Counted from the stretch's first letter, positions 49,815 through 58,446 are shown. The stretch: DNA of 64,000 nucleotides from Albidovulum sp. (GCA_030837785.1 JAUQYA010000112.1:59980-123979); one strand, 5' to 3'. Notes: generated from the sequence alone by a model not told the origin. Numbers and translations: made by a program.

Positions 49815-50357
49815 TCAGCGATCCTCGCGCCGGCGCCATTCCTCGAGCGCGGGGTTCGCGCCCGCGACCGCCCGCAGATCGGGATCCTGCCTTTCCGCCG
49901 CGGCGGAGTTTGTGGCGGAGTTTGTGCCGGTGCTTGCGGCGGGCGCCGCGGCGGCGCGCGGACGCATCCGGATGTGATGCGCCTCGCGCGCGCCGAAGTA
50001 GAAGCCGACGATGGCGGCCAGAAGCCACCAGAGCGGTTCGGGCACGTGGTTCAGGCCGACCATCCGGCGGGTGAATCCCTCGGGGTCGATCATCGCGTGG
50101 ACGAAGAGCGCCATCGTGCCGAAGGCGAGGAAGGGTCTCGGCAGCCGGTTCAGCCCGTTCACGAACCGGTCGAACCAGCCGTCGCGGGGATGCTGGAACT
50201 CGGCCCCGAATTCCTCGAGCGCCTTGAGATAGGCCTCCTGCGCGGCCTGCATCCCCTTGGTCGCGTTGGGGGTGAAGACCTCGGCCACGCTGGTGGCGGC
50301 CTGGCTGATGGCGGTGGTGGCGGCGGGAGCGCCGAGGATGCGGCCGATCATGCCCAT
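49815..50357 (-). CDS. Gene-transfer-agent-type holin, 3 TM family
   Basis: 180-residue membrane protein similar to the holin used to release Rhodobacter GTA particles. The N-terminus MGMIGRILGAPAATTAISQAATSVAEVFTPN and the block RFVNGLNRLPRPFLAFGTMALFVHAMIDPEGF are typical. Two to three hydrophobic segments are visible (PFLAFGTMALFVHA, LWWLLAAIVGFYFG). The C-terminal tail is a low-complexity Ala/Asn/Glu region. It overlaps the endolysin gene by ten bases, a coupled lysis pair. Expected role: pores in the inner membrane that let the endolysin reach the wall. Confidence 0.85.
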   Translation of the reverse strand: MGMIGRILGAPAATTAISQAATSVAEVFTPNATKGMQAAQEAYLKALEEFGAEFQHPRDGWFDRFVNGLNRLPRPFLAFGTMALFVHAMIDPEGFTRRMVGLNHVPEPLWWLLAAIVGFYFGAREAHHIRMRPRAAAAPAASTGTNSATNSAAAERQDPDLRAVAGANPALEEWRRREDR

Positions 50358-50959
50358 GTCGCCGTCCTCGCCCGGTGTTCGGCCTCGCTGAGGCGGAATC
50401 GCGCGGAGAGGAACGTCTCCGCCCGGGTGATCCAGCCGCCCTTGCCGCCGTCGCGCCGGCGGGCGAACTTGCGGCTGGCGGGGCGCGCGTCGGCCAGCGC
50501 GTAGTAGTAGTTGCGGCGCGCGATGCCGTAGGCGTCGGCCATGAGCACCGGGTCGGGTGCAGCGGCGCGGTGGGCGGCGGCGATCGTCATCGTGCCCAGC
50601 CTGCCGTCGACGGCAAGGTCGCTGCCCATCTCGTTCAGGAGACGCTGGAGGATCTTCACCGCATTCGCCCCGGCGTTCACATACATGTCGAAGACCGGCG
50701 CCTGCAGCGCCTCGGGCAGCTCGGCGATGCGCGGGCGGCGGAAGTAGTGCTCGAGATAGATGTCGACGGCCTGATCGCGGCCGAGGCGGCGGACGTCGGC
50801 CTCGCCCACCTGTCCATCGCCCGTCAGGTCGAGCCCGAGCCGGCGCAGCGTGGCGAGCGTCACGCCGTATTTGGTGGCCCCGCCGGGATCGTCGGGGTCG
50901 TTGACGAAGCCGCCCTCGCGGGCGACGATCTCTTTCGCGATGGTGCGGACATCTGGCAT
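50348..50959 (-). CDS. GTA-type endolysin, glycoside hydrolase family 108
   Basis: 203-residue muramidase-like lysin. The N-terminal GH108 domain has the catalytic glutamate in AREGGFVNDPDDPGG (E15) and GATKYGVTLATL; the C-terminal half is a PG_binding_3-type domain (FDMYVNAGANAVKILQRLLN). It lacks a signal peptide, so it depends on the overlapping holin for export. In Rhodobacter capsulatus an endolysin-holin pair (rcc00555/rcc00556) outside the GTA structural cluster frees GTA particles, and this pair matches it. The ATG follows GGGGAAGG, part of a CCCC-GAAA-GGGG hairpin. It lies 40 bp after ccmE. Confidence 0.88.
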   Translation of the reverse strand: MPDVRTIAKEIVAREGGFVNDPDDPGGATKYGVTLATLRRLGLDLTGDGQVGEADVRRLGRDQAVDIYLEHYFRRPRIAELPEALQAPVFDMYVNAGANAVKILQRLLNEMGSDLAVDGRLGTMTIAAAHRAAAPDPVLMADAYGIARRNYYYALADARPASRKFARRRDGGKGGWITRAETFLSARFRLSEAEHRARTATWA

Positions 50960-50999
50960 GGGCCTTCCCCTTTCGGGGCGAAAGGCTCTGCCGGATTGG

Positions 51000-51458
51000 T
51001 TAATTCGTCATGGGCTCGGCGTTCGGGTCGACGTAGACGCCCTGGTCCTTCAGCGCGTCGATCACTTCCTTGGGCATGTAGGTCTCGTCGTGCTTGGCGA
51101 GAATCTCGGTGGCCTGGAAGGTGCCGTCGATCAGCTTGCCGGTCGCCACCACGCCCTCGTTCTCGCCGAAGAGGTCGGGCAGCACGCCCTCGTAGCGCAC
51201 CGGCACGGCGGCGCCGCCGTCGGTGACGTTGAAGGTGATCGCCGCCCCCTGCCCGCGCACCAGGCTGCCCTCCTCGACCAGTCCGCCGATGCGGAAGGTC
51301 TCGTTCGGCCCGGGCGCCTTCTCGGCGACCTCGGAGGGCGAGCGGAAATACTGGAGCGCGTCGGGCGCGGCGAAGTAGAAGGCGGCGAAGCTCGCCGCCA
51401 TCGCCACCGCGGCCAGCACGATGACCAGGATGCGGCGCTGTTTCTTCAGTCCCTTCAT
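51000..51458 (-). CDS. ccmE: Cytochrome c haem chaperone CcmE
   Basis: Periplasmic haem carrier anchored by one N-terminal membrane segment (ILVIVLAAVAMAASFAAFYFA, about 10-30); 152 residues. The covalent haem-binding histidine is H123 in AKHDETYMP, the HDExYxP motif. The OB-fold strands FRIGGLVEEGSLVRG and VPVRYEGVLPDLFGENEGVVATG are present. It is the first ccm gene here; ccmF and ccmH follow after the inserted endolysin-holin pair. The ATG at 51458 gives the usual KKQRR start. Confidence 0.95.
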   Translation of the reverse strand: MKGLKKQRRILVIVLAAVAMAASFAAFYFAAPDALQYFRSPSEVAEKAPGPNETFRIGGLVEEGSLVRGQGAAITFNVTDGGAAVPVRYEGVLPDLFGENEGVVATGKLIDGTFQATEILAKHDETYMPKEVIDALKDQGVYVDPNAEPMTN

Positions 51459-51609
51459 GACCCCTCCATCCGGGCGGACGGGCACGCGGCCTGTCCGTGC
51501 CGCTACATGCCCATTGTCGCCCCGACTGTCGAGGGGTTGCGCCAATCGGTAGCAGGGATTTGACGCGGCAGCGGCCAGTTGCGGGGGCCCGATGCCGCGC
51601 CCCGGGGGC

Positions 51610-52209
51610 TCAGCCGGCGCGGCGCTTCGCCCGGCGCGCCGCAGCGGCACCGGCGGCCAGGACGCCGCCGAGAAGCCAGGCCGAGGCCGGCAGCGGCACC
51701 GCAGGCGGCGGCGCGGCATTGCCGGGAAGGCTGGCGGTGTAGCCGAGGTTCTGGCCGTAGGTGAAGTAGAGCCCGAGGTAGAGCGTGCCGCCGAAGCCGG
51801 GCCCGAGGGCGAGCGACAGCGTCTGCGAGGGATTGGCATAGCCGATCGAGACCACGCCCGCCGTTGCGCCGTCCCACGCCCACCGGAACGGCTGGGTGCT
51901 GTAAAGGACGTTGCCGCCGGCGGCATAGGACCAGTCGATCCCGGAGGGCGCGGTGAAGGTCAGCTTTACCGTCTGCGCCCCCGACGCCATGCCGGTGAAG
52001 GCCAGGATGTCGTAGTTGTTCGCCCCGCCGGTGCCCTGCACCAGGCCGAAGCCGGTGCCGATCGCGCTGGGGGCGGCCCAGGAATCGCTGAAATCGCCAC
52101 CCGGAAAGCCGGGTTCGCTGATTGTCGCCGCGCCTGCCGGCAGGGCGGCGAGGCCGGCCGCAACCAGGGCGGCGCGGAAACCGTTACGGACGCAGGGAAG
52201 ACGGGGCAT
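51610..52209 (-). CDS. VPLPA-CTERM sorting-domain surface protein
   Basis: 199-residue exported protein: signal peptide (about 1-28, ending LPAGAA), a small beta-rich middle domain of about 140 residues with no recognised family, and a C-terminal sorting signal. The signal is VPLPASAWLLGG (from 171), a membrane stretch, then a basic tail RRAKRRAG. This tripartite end is the alphaproteobacterial variant of PEP-CTERM, processed by an exosortase and often linked to exopolysaccharide. No exosortase gene is in the window. ATG 52209 was chosen; a TTG nine bases upstream is poorly placed. Confidence 0.85.
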   Translation of the reverse strand: MPRLPCVRNGFRAALVAAGLAALPAGAATISEPGFPGGDFSDSWAAPSAIGTGFGLVQGTGGANNYDILAFTGMASGAQTVKLTFTAPSGIDWSYAAGGNVLYSTQPFRWAWDGATAGVVSIGYANPSQTLSLALGPGFGGTLYLGLYFTYGQNLGYTASLPGNAAPPPAVPLPASAWLLGGVLAAGAAAARRAKRRAG

Positions 52210-52329
52210 GACTGGCAATCCTCGACCGACAGGTGATCACTGCGCCGACCCTGCGGAAGAAGACGTCAATTTCCGGGCCGCGGAGGCCCGCTTTCATGGC
52301 ATGACGCTGCGTCGCCCGCGGCGCGGCAC

Positions 52330-52866
52330 TCAGGCCAGCGGGTATTCCGCCAGGGGTTCGTGCACCGCGCCCTTCTTCGTCAGGTGCGACCGGTAGAGCA
52401 CGACTCCGGTCACCTGGAAGGGCGCGCTGCCGAAGCCGACGTGGCGGGCGAGAAAGCGGGCAAGCGCCGGGTCGCCCCCTTCTCCCGGGCGGAAGCGGGC
52501 GAGCGTGACATGGGGTCGGAACCTCTGGCGGTCGGGCATGATGCCCGCGCCGTGCAGCAGGTTCCGGACCTTGCGGTGGAGCGCCGCGAGCGGCTCCGAC
52601 GGCGCCACGGCGGCGAAGAGCACCTGCATGTCGCGCCCGCCGAAACTGCCGAGCCCGTCGAGACGGAGCGTGAAGGGCGCCGTCCGAAGCCCCGTCAGCG
52701 CCTCATGCGCGGCCTCCACCCGCGCGCCCGGCTCCTCGCCGAGGAAGGCGAGCGTGACGTGGAAGGTCTCCGGGTCCGCCGGCCGGCCGGCCGTCAGGTC
52801 GGATTGCAGGTCCTCGAGCGCCGCGCAGACCTCCTCGGGCACCGGGATGGCGACGAAGACCCGCAT
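52330..52866 (-). CDS. thpR: RNA 2',3'-cyclic phosphodiesterase (2'-5' RNA ligase family)
   Basis: Two-histidine phosphodiesterase of 178 residues. The two HxT motifs are HVTLAFLG (about 37) and HVTLARF (about 122), spaced as in ThpR/LigT. It opens 2',3'-cyclic phosphates on RNA; the in vivo substrate is unknown. It starts five bases after murI and is probably co-transcribed with it. The alternative name is 2'-5' RNA ligase, from in-vitro activity. Confidence 0.92.
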   Translation of the reverse strand: MRVFVAIPVPEEVCAALEDLQSDLTAGRPADPETFHVTLAFLGEEPGARVEAAHEALTGLRTAPFTLRLDGLGSFGGRDMQVLFAAVAPSEPLAALHRKVRNLLHGAGIMPDRQRFRPHVTLARFRPGEGGDPALARFLARHVGFGSAPFQVTGVVLYRSHLTKKGAVHEPLAEYPLA

Positions 52867-52871
52867 CGCCC

Positions 52872-53684
52872 TCAGGCCGCCTCGAAGGCGATCCGGCGGC
52901 GCAGGAACTGGGTGGCCTTGGTCGAGACCCGCGCCGGATCGCCGCTGGTGAGGAACCGCGACACCGTGCCCGGCCCGAGGAACTCCGGCCGGCGCGCGAG
53001 ATAGTCCCTGAGGCTCGGCGCCACCAGGTCGGCCTGTGAATAGACCTTGACGGCGGGGCCCAGCGCCTCCTGGAAGACCGTCTGCATCAGCGGATAATGG
53101 GTGCAGCCGAGCATCGCCGCCTGCGGATGCGGCATCCTTCTCAGAAGCGCCTCGACATGGCTTTTCACCAGCGCCTCGGCGAGGATCTCGTCGCCCTGCT
53201 CGATCGCGTCCACCACCCCGCCGCAGGGCTGCGCCTCGACGTCGACACCGATGGCGCGGAAGGCCAGCTCGCGCTGGAAGGCGCGGGAGGCGACGGTGGC
53301 CGGCGTGGCGAAGAGCGCGACATGCTTCACCGCCACCTCGCGCGGGGGGGAGTTGTCACCCCATTGCCGCTCGGTCAAGGCCTCGATCAGCGGCACGAAG
53401 ACGCCGAGGACGCGCCTGCCCTCGGGCACCCGGGTCTCCTGCATCCGCTTCAGCGCAACCGCCGAGGCGGTGTTGCAGGCCAGCACGACAAGGTCGCAGC
53501 CCTCGGCCCAGAGCCGCTCGACCCCGGCGCAGGTCAGGCGGAAGATGTCGTCGGCGTCGCGCACGCCATAGGGCGCATGGGCATTGTCGCCAAGGTAGAC
53601 GAAGGGCACCTCGGGCAGTTCGCGCGCCACCGCGTCGTAGACGGTCAGCCCGCCGAGCCCCGAATCGAAAATGCCGACAGCCAT
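52872..53684 (-). CDS. murI: Glutamate racemase
   Basis: Supplies D-glutamate for peptidoglycan by racemising L-glutamate; 270 residues. Both catalytic cysteines are visible, in LACNTASA (about 70) and LGCTHYPL (about 195). The N-terminal [10 protein letters not shown] and the [10 protein letters not shown] segments are intact. It lies between the IOR gene (110 bp away, same strand) and thpR. A short 11-bp tandem repeat lies in the upstream spacer. Confidence 0.96.
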   Translation of the reverse strand: MAVGIFDSGLGGLTVYDAVARELPEVPFVYLGDNAHAPYGVRDADDIFRLTCAGVERLWAEGCDLVVLACNTASAVALKRMQETRVPEGRRVLGVFVPLIEALTERQWGDNSPPREVAVKHVALFATPATVASRAFQRELAFRAIGVDVEAQPCGGVVDAIEQGDEILAEALVKSHVEALLRRMPHPQAAMLGCTHYPLMQTVFQEALGPAVKVYSQADLVAPSLRDYLARRPEFLGPGTVSRFLTSGDPARVSTKATQFLRRRIAFEAA

Positions 53685-53746
53685 GCGCGCGCCCCCGATG
53701 CGATGATGACCGCCGTCTTACGCGGCGTCGCGGCGGAAATCCATCC

Positions 53747-53780
53747 GGCAATCGGCGGGCAATCGGCGGGCAATCGGGCC
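53747..53780. repeat. 11-bp tandem repeat upstream of murI
   Basis: Three imperfect units of GCAATCGGCGG in the spacer between the IOR and murI genes. No protein is encoded over it. It resembles other short tandem duplications near gene ends in this window (16289, 44196, 58279). Confidence 0.7.
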
Positions 53781-53794
53781 AGCGATCGGCCCGC

Positions 53795-56700
53795 CTATTC
53801 CGCCGCCGCCTTCATCGGCGCGCCGCCGGCGCGGATCAGCGCCAGAAGCTCCTCGCGCCGCTTCGCCGCCCGGGCCTGCGCGGCTTCCTTCACCGGGCCG
53901 AAGCCGCGGATGTCGAGCGGCAGCCGGGCGAGCGCGAGAGCCGCGTCGCGGGTGGCCGGCGTGACCTTCGGCAGGACCCCGGCCATGTCGGCCTCGTATT
54001 CGGCGATCAGCGCGCGTTCCATCCGCCGCTCTGCCCCACGGCCGAAGGGATCGAGAGCGGTGCCCCTCAGCCCCTTCATCGCGGCGAGCAGCCGGAAGAC
54101 GCGGAACATCCAGGGGCCGAACTCGCGCTTCGCCGGCCGGCCGTTCGCGCCCGCCTTGGCCAGGAACGGCGGCGCGAGGTGGACGGTCATGCGGAAATCG
54201 CCGTCGAACTCGGCCCGGGCCTTCTCGGCGGTTTCCAGATGCAGCCGCGCGACCTCGTATTCGTCCTTGTAGGCCAGGAGCTTGTGGTAACCCTCGGCGA
54301 CCGCCTCGCGCAGTTCCTCCGGGGCGGCCTCGACCAGGCGGCGGTAGCGGGCGGCGTAGGCGGCATCCTGATAGGCCGCCAGATGCGCCGCTCGGAAGTC
54401 GATCTTTTCCTGCAAGGTCAAGTGGGTTGCGGGACTTTCCTCAGACGCCGCCAGCGCCTCCTCGGGGTGGAGCACCGCCAAGCGGCCAAGCTCGAAGGCG
54501 CGCAGGTTGCCCTTCACCGCCGCGCCGTTCAGCTCGATCGCCTGCCGGATCGCCGCAGCGGACACCGGCAGGAGCCCTTTCTGCCAGGCCGCGCCGAGGA
54601 TCAGCATGTTGGAGTAGATCGAATCCCCCATCAACCGCCGGGCCAGCTCGGTGACGTCGAGGAAACTGACGCGCTCCCTCAGCCGCGCTTCAAGAGACAA
54701 CCGCAAGGCTTCGGACGGCAAGCGGAATTCCCGGTCTCTGGTGAAGGCGCCGGTGATGATCTCGTGGGCGTTCACCACCGCGCCGGTGCGCCCCGTGGTC
54801 ATCAGGCCGAGCGTCCGCGCGCCGCCGGTGACGACAAGATCGCCGCCGATCACGCAGTCGGCCTCGCCCACCGCGACGCGGATCGCGCTGATGTCCTCGG
54901 GCCGGTTGGCGAGCCGCAGGTGGATGCTGACCGCGCCACCCTTCTGTGCGAGGCCGGCCATCTCCATCATCCCCGCGCCCAGCCCCTCGATCTGCGCCGC
55001 CTGCGCCAGCACCGCGCCGACGGTGACGACGCCGGTGCCGCCCACCCCGGTGATCAGCACGTTCCAGGTGCCCCGGATCGCCGGCAACGCCGGCTCCGGC
55101 AGCGCCGGCAGGTCGAACTCCGCCGCGCCCGCCTTCTTCACCGTCGCGCCCGTGAGCGTCACGAACGAGGGGCAGAACCCGTCGAGGCAGGAGAAGTCCT
55201 TGTTGCAGGACGACTGGTCGATCGCCCGCTTGCGGCCAAGCTCGGTTTCCACCGGCACGATCGAGACGCAGTTCGACTGCACCCCGCAGTCGCCGCAGCC
55301 CTCGCAGACATCGGTGTTGATGAAGACCCGCCGGTCGGGGTCGGGGAACTGGCCGCGCTTCCTCCGCCGGCGCTTCTCGGCGGCACAGGTCTGGATGTAA
55401 AGGATGACCGACACGCCATTGATCCCGCGGAACTTTTTCTGAACCTCCTCCATCTCGCGCCGCTCGTGGAAGGCGAGGCCGGCGGGGAAATGGCTCCGGT
55501 CCGGCTCCTCCTTCGCGTCGTAGACGACGGCGATGTGCTCCACCCCCATCGCCTGCACCTCGCGGGCGATCCGGTCGGCGGTCAGCCCGCCCTCGTTCCG
55601 CTGCCCGCCGGTCATGGCGACGGCGTCGTTGAAGAGGATCTTGTAGGTGATGGTCGTGCCGGCGGCGAGGGCCGCGCGGATCGCGAGGATGCCGGAATGG
55701 TTGTAGGTTCCGTCGCCAAGGTTCTGGAAGACATGGGGCGTTTTCGAGAACGGCGCCTCGCCGACCCAGTTCGCGCCCTCGCCGCCCATCTGGGTGAAGC
55801 CCTGGGTCCGGCGGTCCATCCACTGCACCATATAGTGGCAGCCGATCCCGGCATAGGCGCGGCTGCCCTCGGGCACCTTGGTCGAGGTGTTGTGCGGGCA
55901 GCCCGAGCAGTAGTAGGGCAGCCGGGCGGCAAGCTCGGGGGCGTTGTCGGCCTTCCTGGCCTCGCGCACTGCCTGAAGGCCGGCACGGATGCCGTCGGTG
56001 CCGCGCCCCTCCTCGATCAGGATCTCGCCCAGCTTCTCGGCGATCCAGGCCGGGTCGAGCGCATAGCGGGTGGGGAACAGCTCCTCCCGGTGCATGCCGC
56101 CCGCGCCGCCCTTGTACCAGCCGTAGACGCGCCGGCCCTTGCGGTCGTCGAAGATCGCTTCCTTGATCTGCACCTCGATCAGCTTGCGCTTTTCCTCGAC
56201 GACGACGATCAGGTCGAGCCCCTCGGCCCAGTCATGGAACCCCTTCATGTCCAGGGGAAAGGTCTGGCCGATCTTGTAGGTGGTGAGCCCCAGCCGCTCC
56301 GCCTCCACCTCGTCGATGCCCAGAAGCGACAGCGCGTGGACGAGGTCGAGCCAGTTCTTGCCGGCGGCGACGAAGCCCACCTTGGCACCGGGCTTGCCCC
56401 AGACGCGCCGGTCCATCCGGTTGGCATGGGAAAACGCCTCGGCCGCGAAACGCTTGTGGTCGATCATCCGCGCTTCCTGCGCCACCGGCGTGTCCTGAAG
56501 CCGGATGTTGAGCCCGCCCGGCGGCATCCTGAACTCGGGCGTCGCAAAGGTCATGCGGAACGGGTCGCCGTTCACGACCGCCGTCGCCTCGACCGTGTCC
56601 TTCATCGTCTTGAGCCCGACCCAGACGCCAGCGAAGCGGCTCAGCGCCCAGCCGTAGAGCCCGTAGTCGAGGATCTCCTGGACGCCGGCGGGGCTGATCA

Positions 56701-57208
56701 CCGGGATATAGGCGTCGACCATCGCCCAGTCGGACTGGTGCAGCACCGTGGAGCTTTCGCCGGTGTGGTCGTCGCCCATCGCCATCAGCACGCCGCCGTG
56801 GGCCGAGGTGCCGGCCATGTTGGCGTGGCGCATCACGTCGCCCGACCGGTCCACCCCCGGCCCCTTGCCATACCAGAGCGCGAAGACCCCGTCATAGCGC
56901 CCCTCGCCCCTCACCTCGGCCTGCTGGCTGCCCCAGACGGCGGTGGCGGCGAGGTCCTCGTTGAGCCCCGGCTGGAAGCGGATGTCGCTGGCCTCCAGCA
57001 ACGCGCGCGACTTCGCCATGTTCAGATCGACGCCACCCAGAGGCGAGCCGCGGTAGCCGGTGACATAGCCCGCGGTGTTCAGCCCGGCCGCCCGGTCGCG
57101 CGCCTTCTGCATCAGCATCAGCCGCACCAGCGCCTGGGTGCCGTTGAGAAGCACCGGCGACTTCGTCAGGTCGAACCGGTCGGCGAGTGAAATCTCCGGC
57201 TTGCCCAT
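53795..57208 (-). CDS. Indolepyruvate ferredoxin oxidoreductase, fused
   Basis: 1137-residue fused enzyme that oxidatively decarboxylates aryl pyruvates (indolepyruvate, phenylpyruvate) to acyl-CoA using ferredoxin. Layout: pyrimidine-binding half from the N-terminus (GYVTGYRGSPLGGVDLNM), ThDP/metal domain (NLGDGTYNHSGI...FNDAVAMTGGQ), iron-sulfur cysteines (CEGCGDCGVQSNCVSI, about 640), then a gamma domain (VLITGVGGTGVVTVGAVLAQ). It matches alphaproteobacterial single-chain IOR. GGAGG precedes the ATG. It is divergent from a LysR regulator across 174 bp containing a perfect inverted repeat. Confidence 0.92.
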   Translation of the reverse strand: MGKPEISLADRFDLTKSPVLLNGTQALVRLMLMQKARDRAAGLNTAGYVTGYRGSPLGGVDLNMAKSRALLEASDIRFQPGLNEDLAATAVWGSQQAEVRGEGRYDGVFALWYGKGPGVDRSGDVMRHANMAGTSAHGGVLMAMGDDHTGESSTVLHQSDWAMVDAYIPVISPAGVQEILDYGLYGWALSRFAGVWVGLKTMKDTVEATAVVNGDPFRMTFATPEFRMPPGGLNIRLQDTPVAQEARMIDHKRFAAEAFSHANRMDRRVWGKPGAKVGFVAAGKNWLDLVHALSLLGIDEVEAERLGLTTYKIGQTFPLDMKGFHDWAEGLDLIVVVEEKRKLIEVQIKEAIFDDRKGRRVYGWYKGGAGGMHREELFPTRYALDPAWIAEKLGEILIEEGRGTDGIRAGLQAVREARKADNAPELAARLPYYCSGCPHNTSTKVPEGSRAYAGIGCHYMVQWMDRRTQGFTQMGGEGANWVGEAPFSKTPHVFQNLGDGTYNHSGILAIRAALAAGTTITYKILFNDAVAMTGGQRNEGGLTADRIAREVQAMGVEHIAVVYDAKEEPDRSHFPAGLAFHERREMEEVQKKFRGINGVSVILYIQTCAAEKRRRRKRGQFPDPDRRVFINTDVCEGCGDCGVQSNCVSIVPVETELGRKRAIDQSSCNKDFSCLDGFCPSFVTLTGATVKKAGAAEFDLPALPEPALPAIRGTWNVLITGVGGTGVVTVGAVLAQAAQIEGLGAGMMEMAGLAQKGGAVSIHLRLANRPEDISAIRVAVGEADCVIGGDLVVTGGARTLGLMTTGRTGAVVNAHEIITGAFTRDREFRLPSEALRLSLEARLRERVSFLDVTELARRLMGDSIYSNMLILGAAWQKGLLPVSAAAIRQAIELNGAAVKGNLRAFELGRLAVLHPEEALAASEESPATHLTLQEKIDFRAAHLAAYQDAAYAARYRRLVEAAPEELREAVAEGYHKLLAYKDEYEVARLHLETAEKARAEFDGDFRMTVHLAPPFLAKAGANGRPAKREFGPWMFRVFRLLAAMKGLRGTALDPFGRGAERRMERALIAEYEADMAGVLPKVTPATRDAALALARLPLDIRGFGPVKEAAQARAAKRREELLALIRAGGAPMKAAAE

Positions 57209-57241
57209 TCCGCCCTCCCCGCGTTGTGCGCACCGGCATTA

Positions 57242-57262
57242 TAGGTCAAAATATCTGACCTA
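57242..57262. promoter_or_regulatory. Palindromic operator candidate between IOR and lysR
   Basis: TAGGTCA (57242-57248) and TGACCTA (57256-57262) form a perfect inverted repeat with a 7-base AT-rich centre, 34 bp upstream of the IOR start and 121 bp from the LysR start. Such symmetry suits binding by a dimeric regulator. The LysR protein encoded next to it or a TetR/GntR-type protein elsewhere could be the binder. Confidence 0.55.
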
Positions 57263-57382
57263 CAAAGCGCTGAATCTTTAACCGGATGGACGCAATTCAT
57301 GCGATCGCCGGACGGTTTTGTTTGGTTGTCACACGAAATACCGTATTAACGTCCGGGGTTCGAAGTGCGTGAAAGTGTTGCG

Positions 57383-58288
57383 ATGGATTGGGACAAGCTC
57401 AGGATATTTCACGTGGTGGCCGACGCGGGCAGCCTGACCCATGCGGGCGAGACGCTGCACCTGTCGCAATCCGCGGTCAGCCGGCAGATCCGCGCGCTCG
57501 AGGAGAGCCTCAGCACCACGCTCTTTCACCGCCACGCGCGGGGGCTGATTCTCACCGAACAGGGGGAGCTTCTGTTCGAGGCGACCTCGTCGATGAACCG
57601 CCGGCTCGAGACCGCCGCCGCCCGCATCCGCGACAGCGAGGAGGAGGTGTTCGGCGACCTGCGCGTGACCACCACCGTGGGCTTCGGCACGCTCTGGCTC
57701 GCGCCGCGGCTCGGGCGGCTCTACGACCGCTATCCCGACCTCAAGATCGAGCTGATGCTCGAGGAACGCGTCCTCGACCTGCCGATGCGCGAGGCGGATG
57801 TGGCGATCAGGATGAAGGAGCCTTCGCAGGCCGACCTGATCCGCCGCCGGCTCATGAACATCCGGATGCGGCTTTACGCCACGCCGGACTATCTCGAACG
57901 CGCGGGCCGGCCGGCGCGGGTGGAGGATCTGTCACACCACCGCCTGATCAGCCAGAGCCCCGCCACGCCGCAGGTCGCCGCCGGCGCCTCGCTGGTGCAC
58001 AGCCTGATGTCGCACGACATCCGCTCCACCCTCACGGTGAACAATTACTTCGGCGTGTTGCAGGGGGTGCTCTACAATCTCGGGATCGGCGTCCTTCCCG
58101 ACTACCTGACCGAGGATTTTCCCGCGCTCGAACGCGTGCTGCCCGAGATCGAATCCAGCGATGTCCCGGTCTTCCTCGCCTACCCCGAGGAACTGCGCCA
58201 TTCCAAGCGCGTCGCGGCGTTCCGCGATTTCGTGATGGAGGAAATCATCGCCTACCGCAAACGGCGCGTCGACGACGGCGGGGTCTGA
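57383..58288 (+). CDS. LysR-family transcriptional regulator
   Basis: 301-residue regulator: N-terminal winged HTH (about 1-65, with GSLTHAGETLHLSQSAVSRQIRALE) and a LysR substrate-binding domain (VFGDLRVTTTVGFGTLWLAPRLGRL onward). The start MDWDKLRIFHVVADAGS is a strongly conserved Rhodobacterales LysR type; its regulon is not known to me. GTG at 57365 would add six residues; the ATG at 57383 fits the family. It is divergent from IOR. A possible promoter is TTGGTT-N16-TATTAA (57322-57349). Its stop is inside a GGGGTCTGACGGGGC tandem repeat. Confidence 0.92.
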   Translation: MDWDKLRIFHVVADAGSLTHAGETLHLSQSAVSRQIRALEESLSTTLFHRHARGLILTEQGELLFEATSSMNRRLETAAARIRDSEEEVFGDLRVTTTVGFGTLWLAPRLGRLYDRYPDLKIELMLEERVLDLPMREADVAIRMKEPSQADLIRRRLMNIRMRLYATPDYLERAGRPARVEDLSHHRLISQSPATPQVAAGASLVHSLMSHDIRSTLTVNNYFGVLQGVLYNLGIGVLPDYLTEDFPALERVLPEIESSDVPVFLAYPEELRHSKRVAAFRDFVMEEIIAYRKRRVDDGGV

Positions 58289-58330
58289 CGGGGCGGGGTC
58301 TGACGGGGCGGCGGGGTCTGACGGGGCGGC
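58279..58330. repeat. Tandem repeat over lysR stop codon
   Basis: About three copies of GGGGTCTGACGGGGCG, the second and third separated by an extra GC triplet. The first copy contains the lysR TGA stop. It is followed by the promoter region of the small-RNA gene. Confidence 0.8.
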
Positions 58331-58410
58331 TTGGCGCCCGCAACCGTCAGTTGCACTGAGGCATGTATGCAACGCATGGCGGCCATGTTGCATCTGCGGC
58401 ATGATTTGCC

Positions 58411-58439
58411 TTGAACGATTGTTCGCCTGCCCATAAATC
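58411..58439 (+). promoter_or_regulatory. sRNA promoter
   Basis: TTGAAC (58411-58416), a 17-base spacer and TAAATC (58434-58439): a good sigma-70-like pair in an AT-richer patch. Start of transcription is expected about 58446-58447, which gives an RNA of about 80 bases ending at the terminator below. Confidence 0.6.
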
Positions 58440-58446
58440 GGGCTCG

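Noticed and set aside
49815..50959. Prophage or prophage remnant
   Set aside because: Only the lysis pair is present, flanked directly by ccm genes, with no integrase, attachment site or structural genes. A GTA-type lysis module fits better.
50996..51010. CtrA site before the endolysin gene
   Set aside because: A single TTAA occurs at 51000-51003, at the ccmE stop, but the second half-site seven bases on is missing.
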